NCBI GenBank assembly: GCA_000231825.2
Contig: JH720318.1
Coordinates: 638,539 to 702,538, forward strand
From: Tetrahymena elliotti 4EA
Lineage: Eukaryota > Ciliophora > Oligohymenophorea > Hymenostomatida > Tetrahymenidae
DNA: 64,000 nucleotides
Direction: 5' to 3'
In this document: in pieces, positions 48,784 through 62,800 of the stretch
Layout of the letters: the number at the start of each line of letters is the position of its first letter
How positions within the stretch are numbered: the first letter of the stretch is position 1
The notes under the pieces: model-generated
Seen by the model: the letters and a program-made list of their open reading frames with translations, nothing else
Database searches by the model: none
What the model was told of the DNA's origin: nothing
Position numbers and translations under genes: made by a program

Positions 48784-51700
48784 TCAGATATTTTTAATTT
48801 CATAACACTTGATTACTTAAAAAAAATGGTTAAGAAAGAATTTGAAATCAATTGATTTTACTTTTTCTAAATCATCCAAGTTTTTTTTAGATTTTTCATT
48901 TTTAGTTCCTTTAAATAGCTCAAAGAATTTCTGACTTTAAGCATCTACTTAATTAATGTATTTTAATGATTTTGATGTTTCTTAATCCTTCTGCTTACTT
49001 TCCTAGCTTTCTGAGTTTTTTTTATCATAAACTCCATCACCATGAGAATAAAAAATCTATTATTGCATCTAAAAAATAAACTTGTGATATGAAAATATAT
49101 TAAAATAAACTCATTTTACTTTATTAAACATGCCTCTATTGTGGACAGAAGTATCCTTACTAAGTTCAAAATCTATATCACTTATTAAAGAATCTGATTA
49201 CAGTGAGAAGTGTTGACTCTACATTCCTTCATTTGATATCTATTTCACAAATATTTCATTTTAAAAAGAAGAATTTATTTGAAGAATTCTTTTTTCTGCC
49301 AAACCCTTTTTGCCTATTTATTTGATAAAAATAATTTACATCTAATACTAAATTTTGGAATGAATATCTAACATACCTGATATGTCTGTATCAATTTTAG
49401 CTTGAGTTAAACCTGTAATCATGTTATACAAATTTTATGAATGATCTGTCTCATTTTTTTTTCTGTATTAAGAGTATCTTCTTTTAGAAAGAGATTTTTT
49501 TCTAACTTTTTAATCTGAATTGCTTTCATTTAATTCAGAAATACTTTGTTTTTTAAGCTTTTATATTTCAAAAGAATTTCTTCTCTTTGTTAGAGAAGCA
49601 GGTTAAGATACTTATACATTATCATTTTTTTAGGGTGAATTTATTAAAACATCTTAATTTTCTCTTTATTTAATCAATTTTTCAAAAAGCATTAACTCTT
49701 CTTAGTTAATTATTTACTTAGGAGAATTTTTGTAATCATCTTCTCTGAGCCTTAATCCAAATGGCCTTCCTGTTGCTGTTCCTTTAACCCTCATAAAAGT
49801 CTCCTCTTAAGGTAAAATATTATTGTTAATGTTATTGTTCAGACTTAAACTTAGACGTTTTTATTATATAAACTCAAATTTGTTGAAAGAAGCCTGTAAC
49901 CCTTTTTAAATGTTAACTTTATTAAATTGATTCCCTGAAGTATTCTCTTCATTTTTATTATTTTATTCTGAAATTTTTTAATTTCTTATTTCATTTTTAA
50001 CAGAATTAAATTAGTTTGGATTTTGTTGCTGATGGGCTTTATTTTATTTTTGTAATTTAATTTCATCATTATCAATAATGCTTTAATCTAAATTTATAAT
50101 TTCATTTTCTGTGAGATTAAATTTAGTTTGCTGTAAAGTATTTGATTCAAGGCTTTCTAATCCTTTTTCTAATTCAGTTTTTTTATCCATAATTTATTTC
50201 ATTATTAAACCAACTTTGATATTTCTAAATAAATTTCTCTTTATGCTTGTAAATTCTATAATGTAGTATGATATCTTTTAGCCCTAAAAATTATACTATC
50301 TTAAATGAAGTTTGAAATTAACTTCAAATTAATTTATGCTATTCTATATTTATAAATATAAAATGAATTGACTATATTTCCTTAATTTAAAATATTTACT
50401 TTGTTTAGTTTACCAATGTGATGAATCACTTTTTTTGCAGATATTCCAAACACTGCCTACTTTATTTATTTTACTGATTTGATAGAATTTATTAAGCTCA
50501 TATTACTACCTTTTGACTTTAACATAGAATATCTAAGATTTGGGGAGGATTTTTCTGCATATTAATCATCAATTAAAGTTGTTGATGATTTAACCTTGGA
50601 AGAATTAGATTATGTTTGTAGTTTATAAAAATCAGCACATGTTTTATAATAATACATAGTTTATTAATCAAAGTGCCTTACTGATTCTTTTTTAGAGGAC
50701 ATTTCTTTCACTAATTCTGGAAAATCAGGTATCATCTAGGTGAAATTAATTGAATATAGCAAGGATTAGAATTATTTATCATCTTCACTGCTCATTAAGA
50801 CTTATTTTTAAAATCCTTAAGTAACTCCTTCAACTTACCCTAATTTTAATAATGAAATTTGTAAATATAAAGATTTTTTCTAAATGTTGAATTACCATTA
50901 TTGTCTAAGATAATAAATTATAAGTTTGAACTTAATTCTTTCTTTTTCATAAATGCTATAAAAGCAAAATCGTTTTTAAGATGAAAATTAATATCAAATG
51001 TGAAATCTATTGGAACTATATATCCTTCGCAGTGTTGGATGAATGAAATGTTGATGTCTTTATAAAACTTACTTTCAGAAGTAACTAAAAAATTAAATAG
51101 AAATTCTTGATGATTGCGTGAAATAGTAATTGGAATTAAATCATTAATGCTCCTCAAAACAGAAAACGACTGTTTATTATATCCAAATAAGTTCGGAGCA
51201 TTATCACTAAAAGATAATAATTCTCCCTTTTTTTATCCATAAGAAATAGATAATGAAACTATGCTGTTATTATCATATAAGTTAAGCTACTTAAGCAAGT
51301 AATTTTCTACTTGATTTGATTGGTTACTCTTACTTAGTTGCATAGAAGTTAAAAATTTGTTAAAAGATAATCCATTAGCAAAATTGTATGCCTTTAAGAA
51401 GTTATTTCTAATTTCGGCTTAAAAAAAGCAAATTATTGAGACATTTTTATTTGATGGAAATTTTTAAAAGAACAAGAATAGTTCTTTTTCTACATCTATC
51501 ATATCCTGACTTAACTTTAACAGGTGCTACGTGATCTCTTATTTTCTTTAAAAAATCATAAAAATAATGAAATTAAAAGAATTTAATTTACTAAACAAAA
51601 ACATCTTCATATAATTTAATCTTTTGATTAAGCACTTTAACAATTTGTTAAATTATGTGTTCGAAATGATATTCAGATTTTATATAATGCGAAATTGCAT

Positions 51701-53341
51701 CAGAAAATTCAAGCATTTAGGAATATTAATTTTATTGTTCTAATGACTATTATCCATTATTATGTTCTTTTGTCTGTTGTTAGTAAAGTGTAGTACTCAA
51801 GTTATTCATTAAATGTAACAAAATTATTTTTATTCTAAAATTAATTTATTTATTCTTAGACGAGTAGAGTAAGCTAGTTATTTTTTAGATAGAATTTGTT
51901 AATTATTCATTTTCTATCAAGAAAAAAATATATCTTGTAAATCTTAATTATGAATCGAAGCTATTTAAAGGGTGCTTTTCAGTATTCAAAATATATTTTT
52001 CAAGACTCTATTAAATGTAAGATTCTAAAAATTGCATATTGGTTGATACTCCTGTCTCTTCTTAATAACTAAAAATAATATTTCTGTTTCTTTTTTTATA
52101 ACAAAAACAATCAAGATCTGTACAATTAGCTTTATGAGAGCTAAGAACACCTAAAACAGTTGTGATGAAATTCTTGTTTTGATAAGGATTTTTTCTAAAT
52201 TGAAAAAGATAGCTCATTTTAGTTAGCATTCCTTCATAATCTCTCTTATTTGAAAAAAAATTTTAAATATTTCAAATTATACTTTTTAATATTAAACTAC
52301 CATTTAGTATAGCTTTGTGTTATCAGTGCTTATGATCCTTGCAATTTTATTTTTCATAAATTAACAAGTTGTTAAAAAAAGGGGAGGTACCAATATATAA
52401 CTAATTGTCATCTGGCTCTAATAGCTAATAAAATCACTAAACTAAAAACCTTTGAAAATAATCATTACCATATTCACTATTATTCCAGCAAGGGTAGCTT
52501 ATGACATTTTAATGTTGTTAAATGGGTGATTATAAATTTCATCAAAAAAGCTTAAAGTAAAGTAAAAGATAGCTAGTATTACTATCAAAATAAATTGAGT
52601 TGTTTATTGAGAATTCGAATTTTTTATATTTTAGAAAGCTATGAAAGGTAGAACTAATTTTATAATTAGCTTTATCATGCTTAGTCTTCCTTACTTTACT
52701 TTAAGCAAAGATCTGCCATTCATATTTATAGACAAACTGCAGAAGTATTCTAAAAATAAAGAGGTCGTTATAATTATAATAATAAATAAAATGTGAAAAA
52801 AATATAAGGAACTATATGAGCCTTTAGCAGAATAGTAGAACACAGAAATTATAGAATTATCAAGCATATTTAGCATCAAATAGTCATTAAAATAATTAAT
52901 TATATAAGCATAGAATTTAGAAACATAATAGAGAGCTTATTAGTTTTTTAATCTTGAATATATCAATTCAATTCCTACTATGCAAAAGTAAATTATGTAT
53001 GAAACTATTAAATAAGCTGAGCGAAATGTAAGAGATTCATCTGTAAAGTATTAAGCAGTAATATCCTAAATTGGTTTAGACATATACCAACCAATCTTAT
53101 CAAGTTAATATACTTTTAAATTTTTGAAAGAGCTTTCCTCTTCTGATTGCTGGGATGTTTCGTAGAAGTTTTTGACATAAGAATATATCTAAAAATAGCT
53201 TAAAAATATAATTAGAGAATCAGCAACAGTATAAAATGATAGATATTTGTCAAGAATATTAATTTTGAATGCAGTAACATTTATTATCAATTAGATTAAC
53301 TAAGATTTCAAGCTTTGAGTTTTTCCATTATTATCTTACAT
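48784..53341 (-). CDS. multi-pass membrane PAS-domain protein
   Basis: Seven exons on the minus strand: 53341-52301, 52244-51592, 51545-50896, 50839-50400, 50283-49377, 49313-49120, 49068-48784; all phases agree and the total is 1389 residues. About seven hydrophobic spans lie in residues 35-350 (for example LIVSYIIYFCIVGIELIYS and FHILFIIIIITTSLFLEYF). A Cys/Phe-rich helical cytosolic part follows, and a PAS domain at about 660-790: GELLSFSDNAPNLFGYNKQSF, the SRNHQEFLFNFL helix, the QHCEGYIVPIDF strand and ILDNNGQVEGVTQGF. It ends in a linker, YYIIEFTSIKRN, and a long Asn/Ser/Lys-rich tail. PAS domains sense ligands, light or redox state. Ciliates have a large family with this layout, whose signals are unknown. 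The 3' part (from ATG 50190) could be mistaken for a separate gene; the intron 50399-50284 (GTAAATATT...TTTTTAG) joins them in frame. Confidence 0.85.
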
Positions 53342-54062
53342 CTAAAAAAATAAAGTGAACTTAAATTAAAATTGTTTGTATCTTTGATATTTGAAATGTA
53401 TTACTATTATTATGATAAATTATCTAGTTTGTTCATTAAAAACTAAGATATATTTGAGTTATTTAATAAATCGCTTCTAAATTAACTATATTATTTTAAA
53501 AATTTTTTAAATTATTCAATTTAAAAACAGTTAAACCTAGTTTTAAATGTTTAACATGTATTTCTCATCTTACAAATTTGGACATTTTTTTAGGAGTTGT
53601 ATTAACGTATGACAAACTACAGTAAACTAATTTTAATTATGGTATCTATGTTTATGATAATTTTTTTATTGCTATAATCTAACAAGATAGAATAATTTAT
53701 TTACAGTTTCTAAGATTCTATTTTTTAAAAAATAAATAAAAGAATTTTCATTCAAATTTAACACTATTTTTTAAACAATAATTAAACAAGTATTCCTGTC
53801 TAATACTAAAACACACACTGGTAAAAATTAACCAAACTTTTAAACATATATAAGTATTTAATAAGTATTTATCAATAATAATGACCTCTTTAGTCAAAGT
53901 TTATTTATTTAATTATTTTTAATTAATTTTTTGGTTTTGTATGTAAATTATTATCAAATTCTATTTAATTCAAATTATGCTTTTAGATTATCAAACAGAA
54001 ACAAATATTTATCAATATCGTGATATTAAAACTATCTTTATCAAAATAGTTTATCAAATGAA
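53342..54062. other. divergent promoter region
   Basis: About 720 bp of AT-rich DNA between the minus-strand PAS gene and the plus-strand channel gene, likely holding both promoters. No motif identified. Confidence 0.5.
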
Positions 54063-56763
54063 ATGACTGAATTTATTTTTCCATCTAAACTAAATTAATC
54101 TATAGATATCAAGTAAGAAGATAATAAAATGACTATATAATAAAAGCATGATATAAATTAAATGCCAGGAAGCTCTAAGACAATCAATAGGAGTCAAAAT
54201 AAAGAGTTTTTGTCTCAATAATCTTATCAGTAAACTTAAGCACAAATAATAAAAGCTAAAATATCTAACTCCCTTGCAGAATAAAAGTATGCGAGATAAT
54301 TCTTTGGTGTAGCAGTTAATTTAAACTAAGGTATGAGTTCTTACAGTTCATTCAGACCAAATAAAGAGTCTTAAGATTTTTTAGAAAACAAAACTTGCAA
54401 ATAGAAATTAATGATTTGTATTCATAAATATGTAATTATTCAACCTACATCAGTCTTTAAAATGATTTGGGATTTTCTTTCAATTTTTTGCATCCTATTT
54501 TCCTGCTTTTATAACGCTTACAAGTATATCTTATGAATAATTCAATTATTTTGTTATAAATTATATTGTTTGGGTAGTTAAATTTATTTTAATTTTTTTT
54601 TAGGATATCATTTGATAGCACCTAAAACACAAATTTATAATGGTATGAGATTATGGTAGAGAGCTTTTTTGTTACAGATATAATACTAAATTTCTTTTCT
54701 GCTTATTATAGTTATGAGGATGATTTAATTATAAGTGACTTGAAATTAATAGCTTTAAGATACATTAAGTAGTTATTGATATTTTAAAAACATATATTAA
54801 TTTCTATTTTAAAATCTTAAAGAAAAGGATATTTCTTTTTAGATGTTATTTCCACCTTTCCATGGCATCTATTGGATAAAGATGTAAAAATTTCATTACT
54901 TTCAAATTATATTTAATGTAAATTCTACTACTTTTAATATAGATAACAATTATAAAACTTCTTAGAATGCTGAGACTACCTCGTTTTTTGAAATTAATAA
55001 AAGAAGAAAGATTTATAAGTGTAGTAAATACTATTTTAAGATACTCAGATACATCAGATAAAGTTAAAACATAATTTATTTTTAGATATATTTACAGAAA
55101 TATTACGTTTATCTTAACTGGCTTAAGTTTAGCTTATTTTGTCAGTTGTTTCTGGTATTATATGGTAATTTCATAAGATGATCAAGATTTATAGGGGAAA
55201 ACTTTTATCACATAATATGGTATTTAATTTATGCCTGACTGGAAAAAGACAGTAACTAATTGCTATTTTGTACTCACAACATTTGCTACAGTAGGATTTG
55301 GAGATTTGACACCACAAACTAATAATGAGCGTATTTTTGTAATAGTTATGATGGTGTGTGGTATAGCTTTCTTTTCTTTCATCATGAATAACTTTAATGA
55401 TGTGCTTACGAATTACTGGAAAAAGCTTGGGTATGTAGATAGGAAAATTGAAATAGAAGAATGGATTCTGTCTCTAAGTACAAATATATTAAAAAATTGA
55501 TTTTATTTTCCTAAAATTAATTTTTAAAATTATCATTAAATAAATAAGGTAACTATACTGAGAGATCTCTTGACAAAAAGCTTGTTAATTAGATTTAAAA
55601 TCATTTTGAGTACTTTTATAGGAATTCAAGATTATCTGTAATATCTTAACGTGATAAATACTTCTAGTTAATGCCTGAAGATCTAAAAAAAGAGGTAATT
55701 AGTAATATTTTATTCATAAAAAAAAATTTGTGAATTTATTCAATTAAAATCTCTAAATTTTTTATATTTTGATCTTATAATACAATATTTTTATTAGATG
55801 ATCAAGCACCTCTTTTAGGATATTTTCTATACAAAATTTAGAAATTTATTTTTAATAAATGGAAAATTTGAATGTAGTGATTATGGGTTTTATATAGATA
55901 CTGCATTTTAGCTTATACCTATGAAATATAGTTAAGGTGATATAATATGTAAATAAGGAGATAAGTTTTCAGAAGTTTATTTAGTTTATTCAGGAGAAAT
56001 TGAGGCTACATTTACATTAGATGATATTAAAGTATCTAGATTTTTCTCATCTGGATTTTATTTTGGTGGTGTCAATGTACTCTCTAACAATCTGTGTGCT
56101 GTAGATTTCAAAGCTTCTAAAAATGTAAAGCTCTTAGTTTGGAGTAGAAATCACTTTTTAGAAACTGTTAATCGCTACAAAGAAATTAAAGAACACATTA
56201 TATCTATCTGCTTTTAATCATATAAGACAATGAAAAATTCAATGTTATCTGCTTTGATACAGTAGGCGAAAGTAAAAAAAGGAATTAACATTACAGAAGA
56301 AGTAAATATGCTTTATTTTTTTTCCAAAAACAATATAATTCATCATAAAAATTTGGAAATAATAATTGCAAAAATGTGTTTTTATTTAAATTCCAATTTT
56401 TTTTGAGAAAGAAAAGATTAAAAAGTTTTAAAATCATTTTTCTATTCTAAATTAACTTTTTAAAATTTTTTGAAAAAAATAATCTAGGATGCATAAAGGA
56501 TATTTAGAAATATGCTGAAATTTGTTTATTAACAAAAAAGAAAGCAACAATTTGTCCAAGAATAAGGAACTGCATTTGCAACTTAATTAACAATAGGAAA
56601 TGAAATGATGAAAGTAGAAAAAAGATTATATAAATTGAAAAATTATATAAATGAAATAGATCCAAGTATTGAAGAAAAGAAAGAGTAAAAAAAGTAAAAT
56701 TTGGAGAATCAATAACAATAACTCAAAAGTTTAATTAGAACTTTAGATAGATAGTAGTGTTGA
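54063..56763 (+). CDS. voltage/cyclic-nucleotide-gated-type K+ channel
   Basis: Seven exons: 54063-54523, 54604-54768, 54823-54883, 54943-55477, 55549-55694, 55798-56301, 56488-56763; 715 residues. A cytosolic Q-rich N-terminus is followed by six-helix channel architecture: S1 near 135-155, then S2 (FFVTDIILNFFSAYYS) and S3 (YFFLDVISTFPW). S4 is at 230-247 (IIKLLRMLRLPRFLK, basic every third residue), and the pore helix and filter TTFATVGFGD end at 350. S6 (IFVIVMMVCGIAFFSFIM) and a C-linker (RSLDKKLVNQIQNHFEYF) follow. A cyclic-nucleotide-binding-like domain lies at about 480-570. Its phosphate cassette reads FGGVNVL...NLCAVDF, lacking the Glu of FGE and the Arg of RTA, so cyclic nucleotide binding is doubtful. 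The Gln/Lys-rich C-terminus follows. The TVGFGD filter predicts K+ selectivity. Family firm; gating ligand unknown. Confidence 0.93.
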
Positions 56764-57965
56764 TTTAAACCAAAAAAAAAAAATGAAATTCGAAACTATT
56801 ATTCAAAATTAATGAAAGATTTTAGATGAAATAAATTATTTATTTAAAATAAAAAAATGCTAATTTATGTTAATATTTATTGTAAATTGATCTTATCAAA
56901 TAATTCATTCAAAAAAAAGCTATTGTTTCTTTTTATTTTCAATTTTAAGAGAAAAGATTTTTGTTTTTTTAAATATCAATTTGAAACTAAATAAAATTGT
57001 TTTATCTCTTTTAGAAAGAAACACTTATTTTCTTTCAAGATTTCTAAATTAAGGAATGTAATTATATTGATGTAAATCAAAACTAAATAGTTTTAAAGTA
57101 AGATAAAAAATTTTTTAAATGATAAAAAAATTGATAAAAGAAAATAAGATATGAGTTGAATTAAATCCGTCTAATTTAGATTAGAAAATGAATAGTTTTT
57201 TGTCTATATCAAGCAAAAAGTATAAGATGTTTAATTTATTTAAACAGAAATGTTAAGCTTAAATATATTTAAAAATAAAATTATCTATATGTGTGCTAAA
57301 TTATTTACTTTCAAATTTAAGTTACTATCTAATTCTCTAATAACTAGCTTAGTTTTAGCTAAAGAAACAATACCTTAGTTTGAATAAATCTTTTAGAGCG
57401 ATAGCTTATTCTATCAGATATTATAAGATTTCTTTTTTTTTTTTGTAATTTAGTTGTAGATAGAGGCCTTTTCACTAAAATATGTAGAAAAAATTAAGAA
57501 ATTAAACAAGAGAGTTCATATTATTACATTTGAATAGACAATAGACACAAACTCAAAAACATCACTTTTCAATTCTTTGATTAATTGATTTCATCAAAAA
57601 TATCCTATATATTTCAATCTCTTTCTTAATTATTAAATCAGTGGCAAATGAGAGTAATTATATTGATAATTAATAAGTGAGCAAAAAAATATTAATTAAA
57701 AGCAAATTCTAAACAATACAATCAAACCTCTCTATTGAGAGCCTTTAAAAAAATAATTTAATTACTAACCTGATAATAAATGGTCAAACTACTTTTTATA
57801 GCCAAACTGCTTTTTAAAAAGTAAAATGTTTCTCGTTAAGCATTCAGATGGACTCCCATTCTTATCCAACATAAGCTATAAAATGATTCTTTCACAGGAT
57901 ATTTGTTTTCTGTTTTTGGATACACTAATTACTACAAAATAAATTAATAATTGCGTGACTAAATT
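56764..57965. other. intergenic, no gene supported
   Basis: AT-rich DNA with scattered short frames. No coding signal convincing enough to annotate. Confidence 0.45.
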
Positions 57966-58670
57966 ATGTTTAAGAAGTTTTACAAATTTCCTTAGCATGA
58001 AAATAGTTAAGGCCTATCTGGATTGAGTAAAAATTTGCATTTGCTTATTTATTTGTACTTTTATCTATTAAAATAACAACAACTAAACTAAGTGTATAAT
58101 TTTTATAAAATATTTTCTCATATATTTTTATTTATAGGTAATGAGTCTTTGTACACTCCTCAAAATGGAAAATAAGGTGACTTCAAAAAAATAAAGACAA
58201 ACTAATTTGTGGTAAATAAAAACCTTTTTATTTAAATAACTTAATATTTTGTAAATGTTTGCATAATATAATATTAATATTTTGCTAATAGCATCTAATT
58301 TCATTTTTGGATCAAATTACAAATTAGAAATAGATTAATTGATAGAAGAATTGATAATTACTTAACAAGCTTTTTCTCACTAATCTAATTTATTTTCTTT
58401 TATAATAAAGCATGCTGTCTAAGTTGTTCAAAATCCTATGCAAATGGATGATTTTAGCTTGAACGATGTAGAGTCAGTTATCAGTGACTATGAATACGAC
58501 TAAGAATTCAATAATTCATAATTGTAAATATTCTTGCAATTTATTTTTTAAATCATCATTTTTAAAAAAATAGTTCTGAAAGCTTAGTCCTTAGTTGGAA
58601 TGATAGTACTGCCTTTGAAAGCGAAAGTTTAGCTAGTTTGGGCAGCTCCAATGCTAAATTTGCTTTTTGA
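57966..58670 (+). CDS. small acidic Ser-rich hypothetical protein
   Basis: Four-exon model: 57966-58026, 58138-58211, 58411-58523, 58574-58670; introns of 111, 199 and 50 bp, all GT..AG with matching phase; 114 residues. It starts MFKKFYKFPQHENSQG, has an acidic middle (MDDFSLNDVESVISDYEYDQE) and ends in a Ser/Glu-rich stretch (TAFESESLASLGSSNAK). No domain is recognised. A further exon may hide in the long third intron-like gap around 58290-58370, where another protein-like frame is seen that does not fit the phase. Strongly Ser/Asp/Glu-rich ends often mark phosphorylated or disordered proteins, but no role can be assigned. Confidence 0.6.
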
Positions 58671-59838
58671 AACAAAATTACAGTCTGAATGACTAAATTT
58701 TACATATTATCTATCTATCTATTGATTATTTGTGGCTTTGCTAATAATTGATAACTCAAATCCCCTATCAAATTTACTAAGGAGAATAAATAATACTCTA
58801 CTGAAGCATAAAAAATTAACGACAAAGATGATCGTGAGTGATCTTTTATTTAGGAGAATTTCGAGAGCTTTGCTTTTATATGGACATTTAGGAATTCCAA
58901 ACCAAGATTTTAAAAAAGATAAAAGGAAATAAATGGAAATTACTTTAATTTAGTATAAAAGTAAACATTAATTATGATCCATAGTTGGTATATTTCAGTG
59001 CAAATGCATAACTTTTAAATAAAATTTTGGAATGACTGTCTATAATTTTAAATAAAAACTCAATAAAAATTTTTGGGAAAATAAAAAACTATTTAGTTTA
59101 CTAACTTTAATGCAAAATAATTTATATTTATATATTTATTTATTATCTGATCATTTTCTTTTAATACCACACTTGAATAACTATTTTTACAAAGAATTTG
59201 TTTCTGAGTTAAGAGAAATTTCTTGAATTTTTTTACCTCTATTGATTTGAATTCAACTGCTTTCTTTTCTTGAATTGATTGAATTTTAAAACCTCAACAC
59301 AATCCTAATAAATTAAATGGATATATAATTAATAAATATTCAACCAAATTTATAGAATCTCATTTGATATAGAAAAATATCAGCCTTATCAGGAAAAAAT
59401 AAACCATTCATCCATTTATTTACTGTTTTCAATTTTTTTAGGTAAAAATGATCAGAAGATTTAATCATTTTTGATAATTAATCTTTTCAAAAAATTTTAA
59501 AATAATTTTTCATAAGATTTACTTATTAATTCATCTGTGATAAAATTTAAATTATAATATTTAAGTAAATTAAATTAATTGTATTATTTTTATACAAATT
59601 TAATAAAACAATTTTGTGAAAAAAATTAATTTTTTGAAAAAAAAACTGGATAAAATAATTTACTGTTAATATTTCTAAAATAATAAAATAAAAAAGAAAG
59701 GTAAATAGTTAATTAAGAATATATGAAAATAATTGATTAAAAAAACATAAAAAATAAAACAAATTTAAATTTAAAAAAAAACTAAAATTAATTTTATAAG
59801 TGAAATAGTTAATTTAGTTTACATCTTCATTATAAAAC
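58671..59838. other. intergenic between convergent genes
   Basis: A 66-codon frame at 58732-58932 on the plus strand (GTG/ATG-type start, Leu/Lys/Arg-rich) and a competing minus-strand frame over the same bases are both possible but unsupported. A short (TATC)n run lies at 58708-58722. The rest is AT-rich and holds the 3' UTR of the valyl-tRNA synthetase gene. Confidence 0.4.
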
Positions 59839-62800
59839 TCAGAAACTCTTAAGAATTTTAATAATATCTTGTAAAAGCTTAACATTTTAAGTGATGGTAT
59901 CTATCTTTTCTTTGTTAGCTTGTTTTATATTTTCAGGTACCTTAGTTTCATAGTTAGGTATTTTAGTCTTCTTAATAGCATCTTCAAGAGATTTTTGAGC
60001 TTCAGCTAATTTCTTTTCTTATCTGGAAATCTATTTTTATTAAAATAATTTAGATTCAAATATTAATTTTAAATAAAATTTACTTCAGTAATGACATCTA
60101 TATATTCTTTCACATTAACATATGCAATAAGTTGACCTCCAACAGCATTGGGAATGCAGCCAGCAGGAACACTAGATTCGTTTTGCTTGATTTCCATCTA
60201 TTATTTTTAATAATTATCATAAATACATTTTAATTTAGTGAAATATTTTTACCGATGAGGTTTTAGCAAGAGTACTAATAAGCTTAGATTAAGAAGTAAT
60301 TAACTCAGAAAGATGGGCAGTGTTATCACCAAGTAAGACAGCATAGCATTGAGGGCTTACATTTTTAGGGAGATTTACATTAGCAATAAGAGAACGAATA
60401 GTTTTAGCAATTGAGTTGATGGTGTTGAAGTCAGCTTCAAGAGATGGGTTGTCAAAGGTAGGATTTTCTACAGGATATTAATTAATACAGATAGATTCAC
60501 CCTTTTCTTAGAAATTGGGGAACTTTTGATAGAGTTCTTCGCTCAAGAAAGGCATCATGGGGTGGAGTAATCTCAAACCAGATTCAAGAACAAAGAATAA
60601 GGTATTAATAGTTTGTTTCTTTTAAGCTTCATCAGTACCATAGATAATAGGCTTAATAGCTTCAAGATAGATATCACAAAGGTTGTCTCTCCAGAAGTTT
60701 TGGAAGGCAATAGTAACATTACCAAAATCATAGTTATCAAAGTATTAGTTGACATCCTTAACAGCCTTGTTGAATCTTGAAAGAATCCATCTGTTGATGA
60801 AGATAAGTTAGTCATATTCAAATGTTCTGCTGTATTGGAAATCTCTTGGAATATACATAAGACCAAACTTAGCACTCTACCAAATCTATTAAAATTTTAA
60901 ATATATTTATTGATATAATTCTCTTGCAGAAAATCTATTTTACCTTGTTGCAAAATTCTCTGTAACCAATAATTTGTTTGATATCAAGATTGATGGATCT
61001 AGGTTGCTACATGTAAGCAAGTAAACCATAACGTAAAGCATCGCTACCACATTCAGGGAAACCTTCAGGATATTCCTTGGTCTTTAATTAGACAGCTCTG
61101 TTCATTTCCTTTTTGTCCAAATTACCTTCCTAAATTTTTTGGATCAATGTTTAGAGAGTGCAACCCTCAATGATTTCAAGAGGGTCAATGACATTACCCT
61201 TTGACTTGGACATTTTTTCACCCTAAGAATCTCTAATCATAGGATGAAGGAAAACGTCCTTGAAAGGAAGCTTGTTGAGTAAGAGGAGACCCATCATAAC
61301 CATACGAGCTACCCAGAAGAAAAGAATATCCCAACCAGTTTCAAGAATTGCGTTAGGATAGAAAGCTTTCAAGTCATCAGTTTAGTTAGGCCATCCCATG
61401 GTTGAGAAAGGGAAAAGAGCACTAGAGAACCAAGTATCTAAGACATCTTCATCTTGAATTAATTCAACTTAATCTTTGCTAACTCCTAAAGTCTTAGCTG
61501 CGCGTTCAATAGCTTCTTCTTCACTTCTTCCAACAATCCAGTTAGTAGTAACAGTACCATCAGCTAATTTTTCAGTTCCCTTAACCTATTATAATGGATA
61601 GAATTATTATTATTATATTATGTTTAATTGAAAAGTATTAATTACTCTATATTAATAAGCAGGGATTCTGTGTCCCCACCAAAGTTAACGAGAAATACAC
61701 CAATCTTAGGGGTTTCTCATAAATTAGAACCAATTGCTTTCGAATTCACCTTGAGGATGAATTTTTAATTCTCCTTATTCAACAATACGGCACATTTCCT
61801 TAGAAATTTCAGTGCAGCTGATGTACCATTAAGGTCTAAGCATAGGTTCGATAACATCACCAGAACGAGAACAGAAACCAATAGACATAGGATTCTTTGT
61901 CTTATCCTTGAAAGATCCATTAGCCTTCAAATCTTCAATGATTTTATTTCTGCAATCAAATCTCTTTAATCCCTTGTAAGGTCCACCATTTTCGTTAATG
62001 AAACCATTGTCATCCAAAATGTTAATCTATTTTAGAAGGAAAATTATTATTATTTTTAAGTATAAAAATTAAAGAGTTTATTTACTTAAGGTAAGTTATG
62101 ACGTAAACCACATCTGTAATCATTAGGATCGTGAGCAGGAGTGATCTTGACAGCACCAGTACCGAAGTTCATATCAACCAATTCATCATCAGCAATTACT
62201 ATCATCTTTCTGTCAGGAATGAAAGGATGGATGAGTTCCTTACCAATAATATCCTTGTATCTGGGATCCTTGGGGTGGACAGCTAAATTATATTAATTTG
62301 TGAATTATAAATAGTTTATAACAAAATATGTCAAATAAATATTGCAAATCAAAAGCATAATTAATGTAGTTACCAACTGCAACATCACCCAACATAGTTT
62401 CAATACGAGTAGTGGCAACGATAATTTCCTTGGTGGGATCTTCTTTTAATTTGTAAGCAAAATGAATGAGGACACCAAATTCATATTTTCCATCATGACC
62501 AACGATGTTTCTTGTGATGGGTTCTTCAATTTTTTCATGATTAACTTCAACATCACTGATAGCAGTTTTAAGAGCACAACTCCAATTAACCAATCTATTG
62601 CTTCTATAAATTAAACCCTTTTCAAATAAGGTGCAAAAAGCTTCCTTAACAGCCAAACTGAGTTATTCATCCATAGTGAAATGGAATCTGTCCCAATCTA
62701 AACTGCTACCTACTCTTCTCAATTGCTTGTTAATTTAGTTACCGTGCCTTTAAAAAATAATTAAAATAATTAAATAAAAATTGTTTAAACTGAAAAACGG

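Noticed and set aside
48784..50190. Separate three-exon gene starting at ATG 50190
   Set aside because: A consensus intron joins it in frame to the upstream PAS exons and restores a family-typical segment, so a single gene is preferred.
60573..60875. 100-residue minus-strand frame read in another phase
   Set aside because: Shadow of exon 7 of valyl-tRNA synthetase, whose correct frame is unambiguous.
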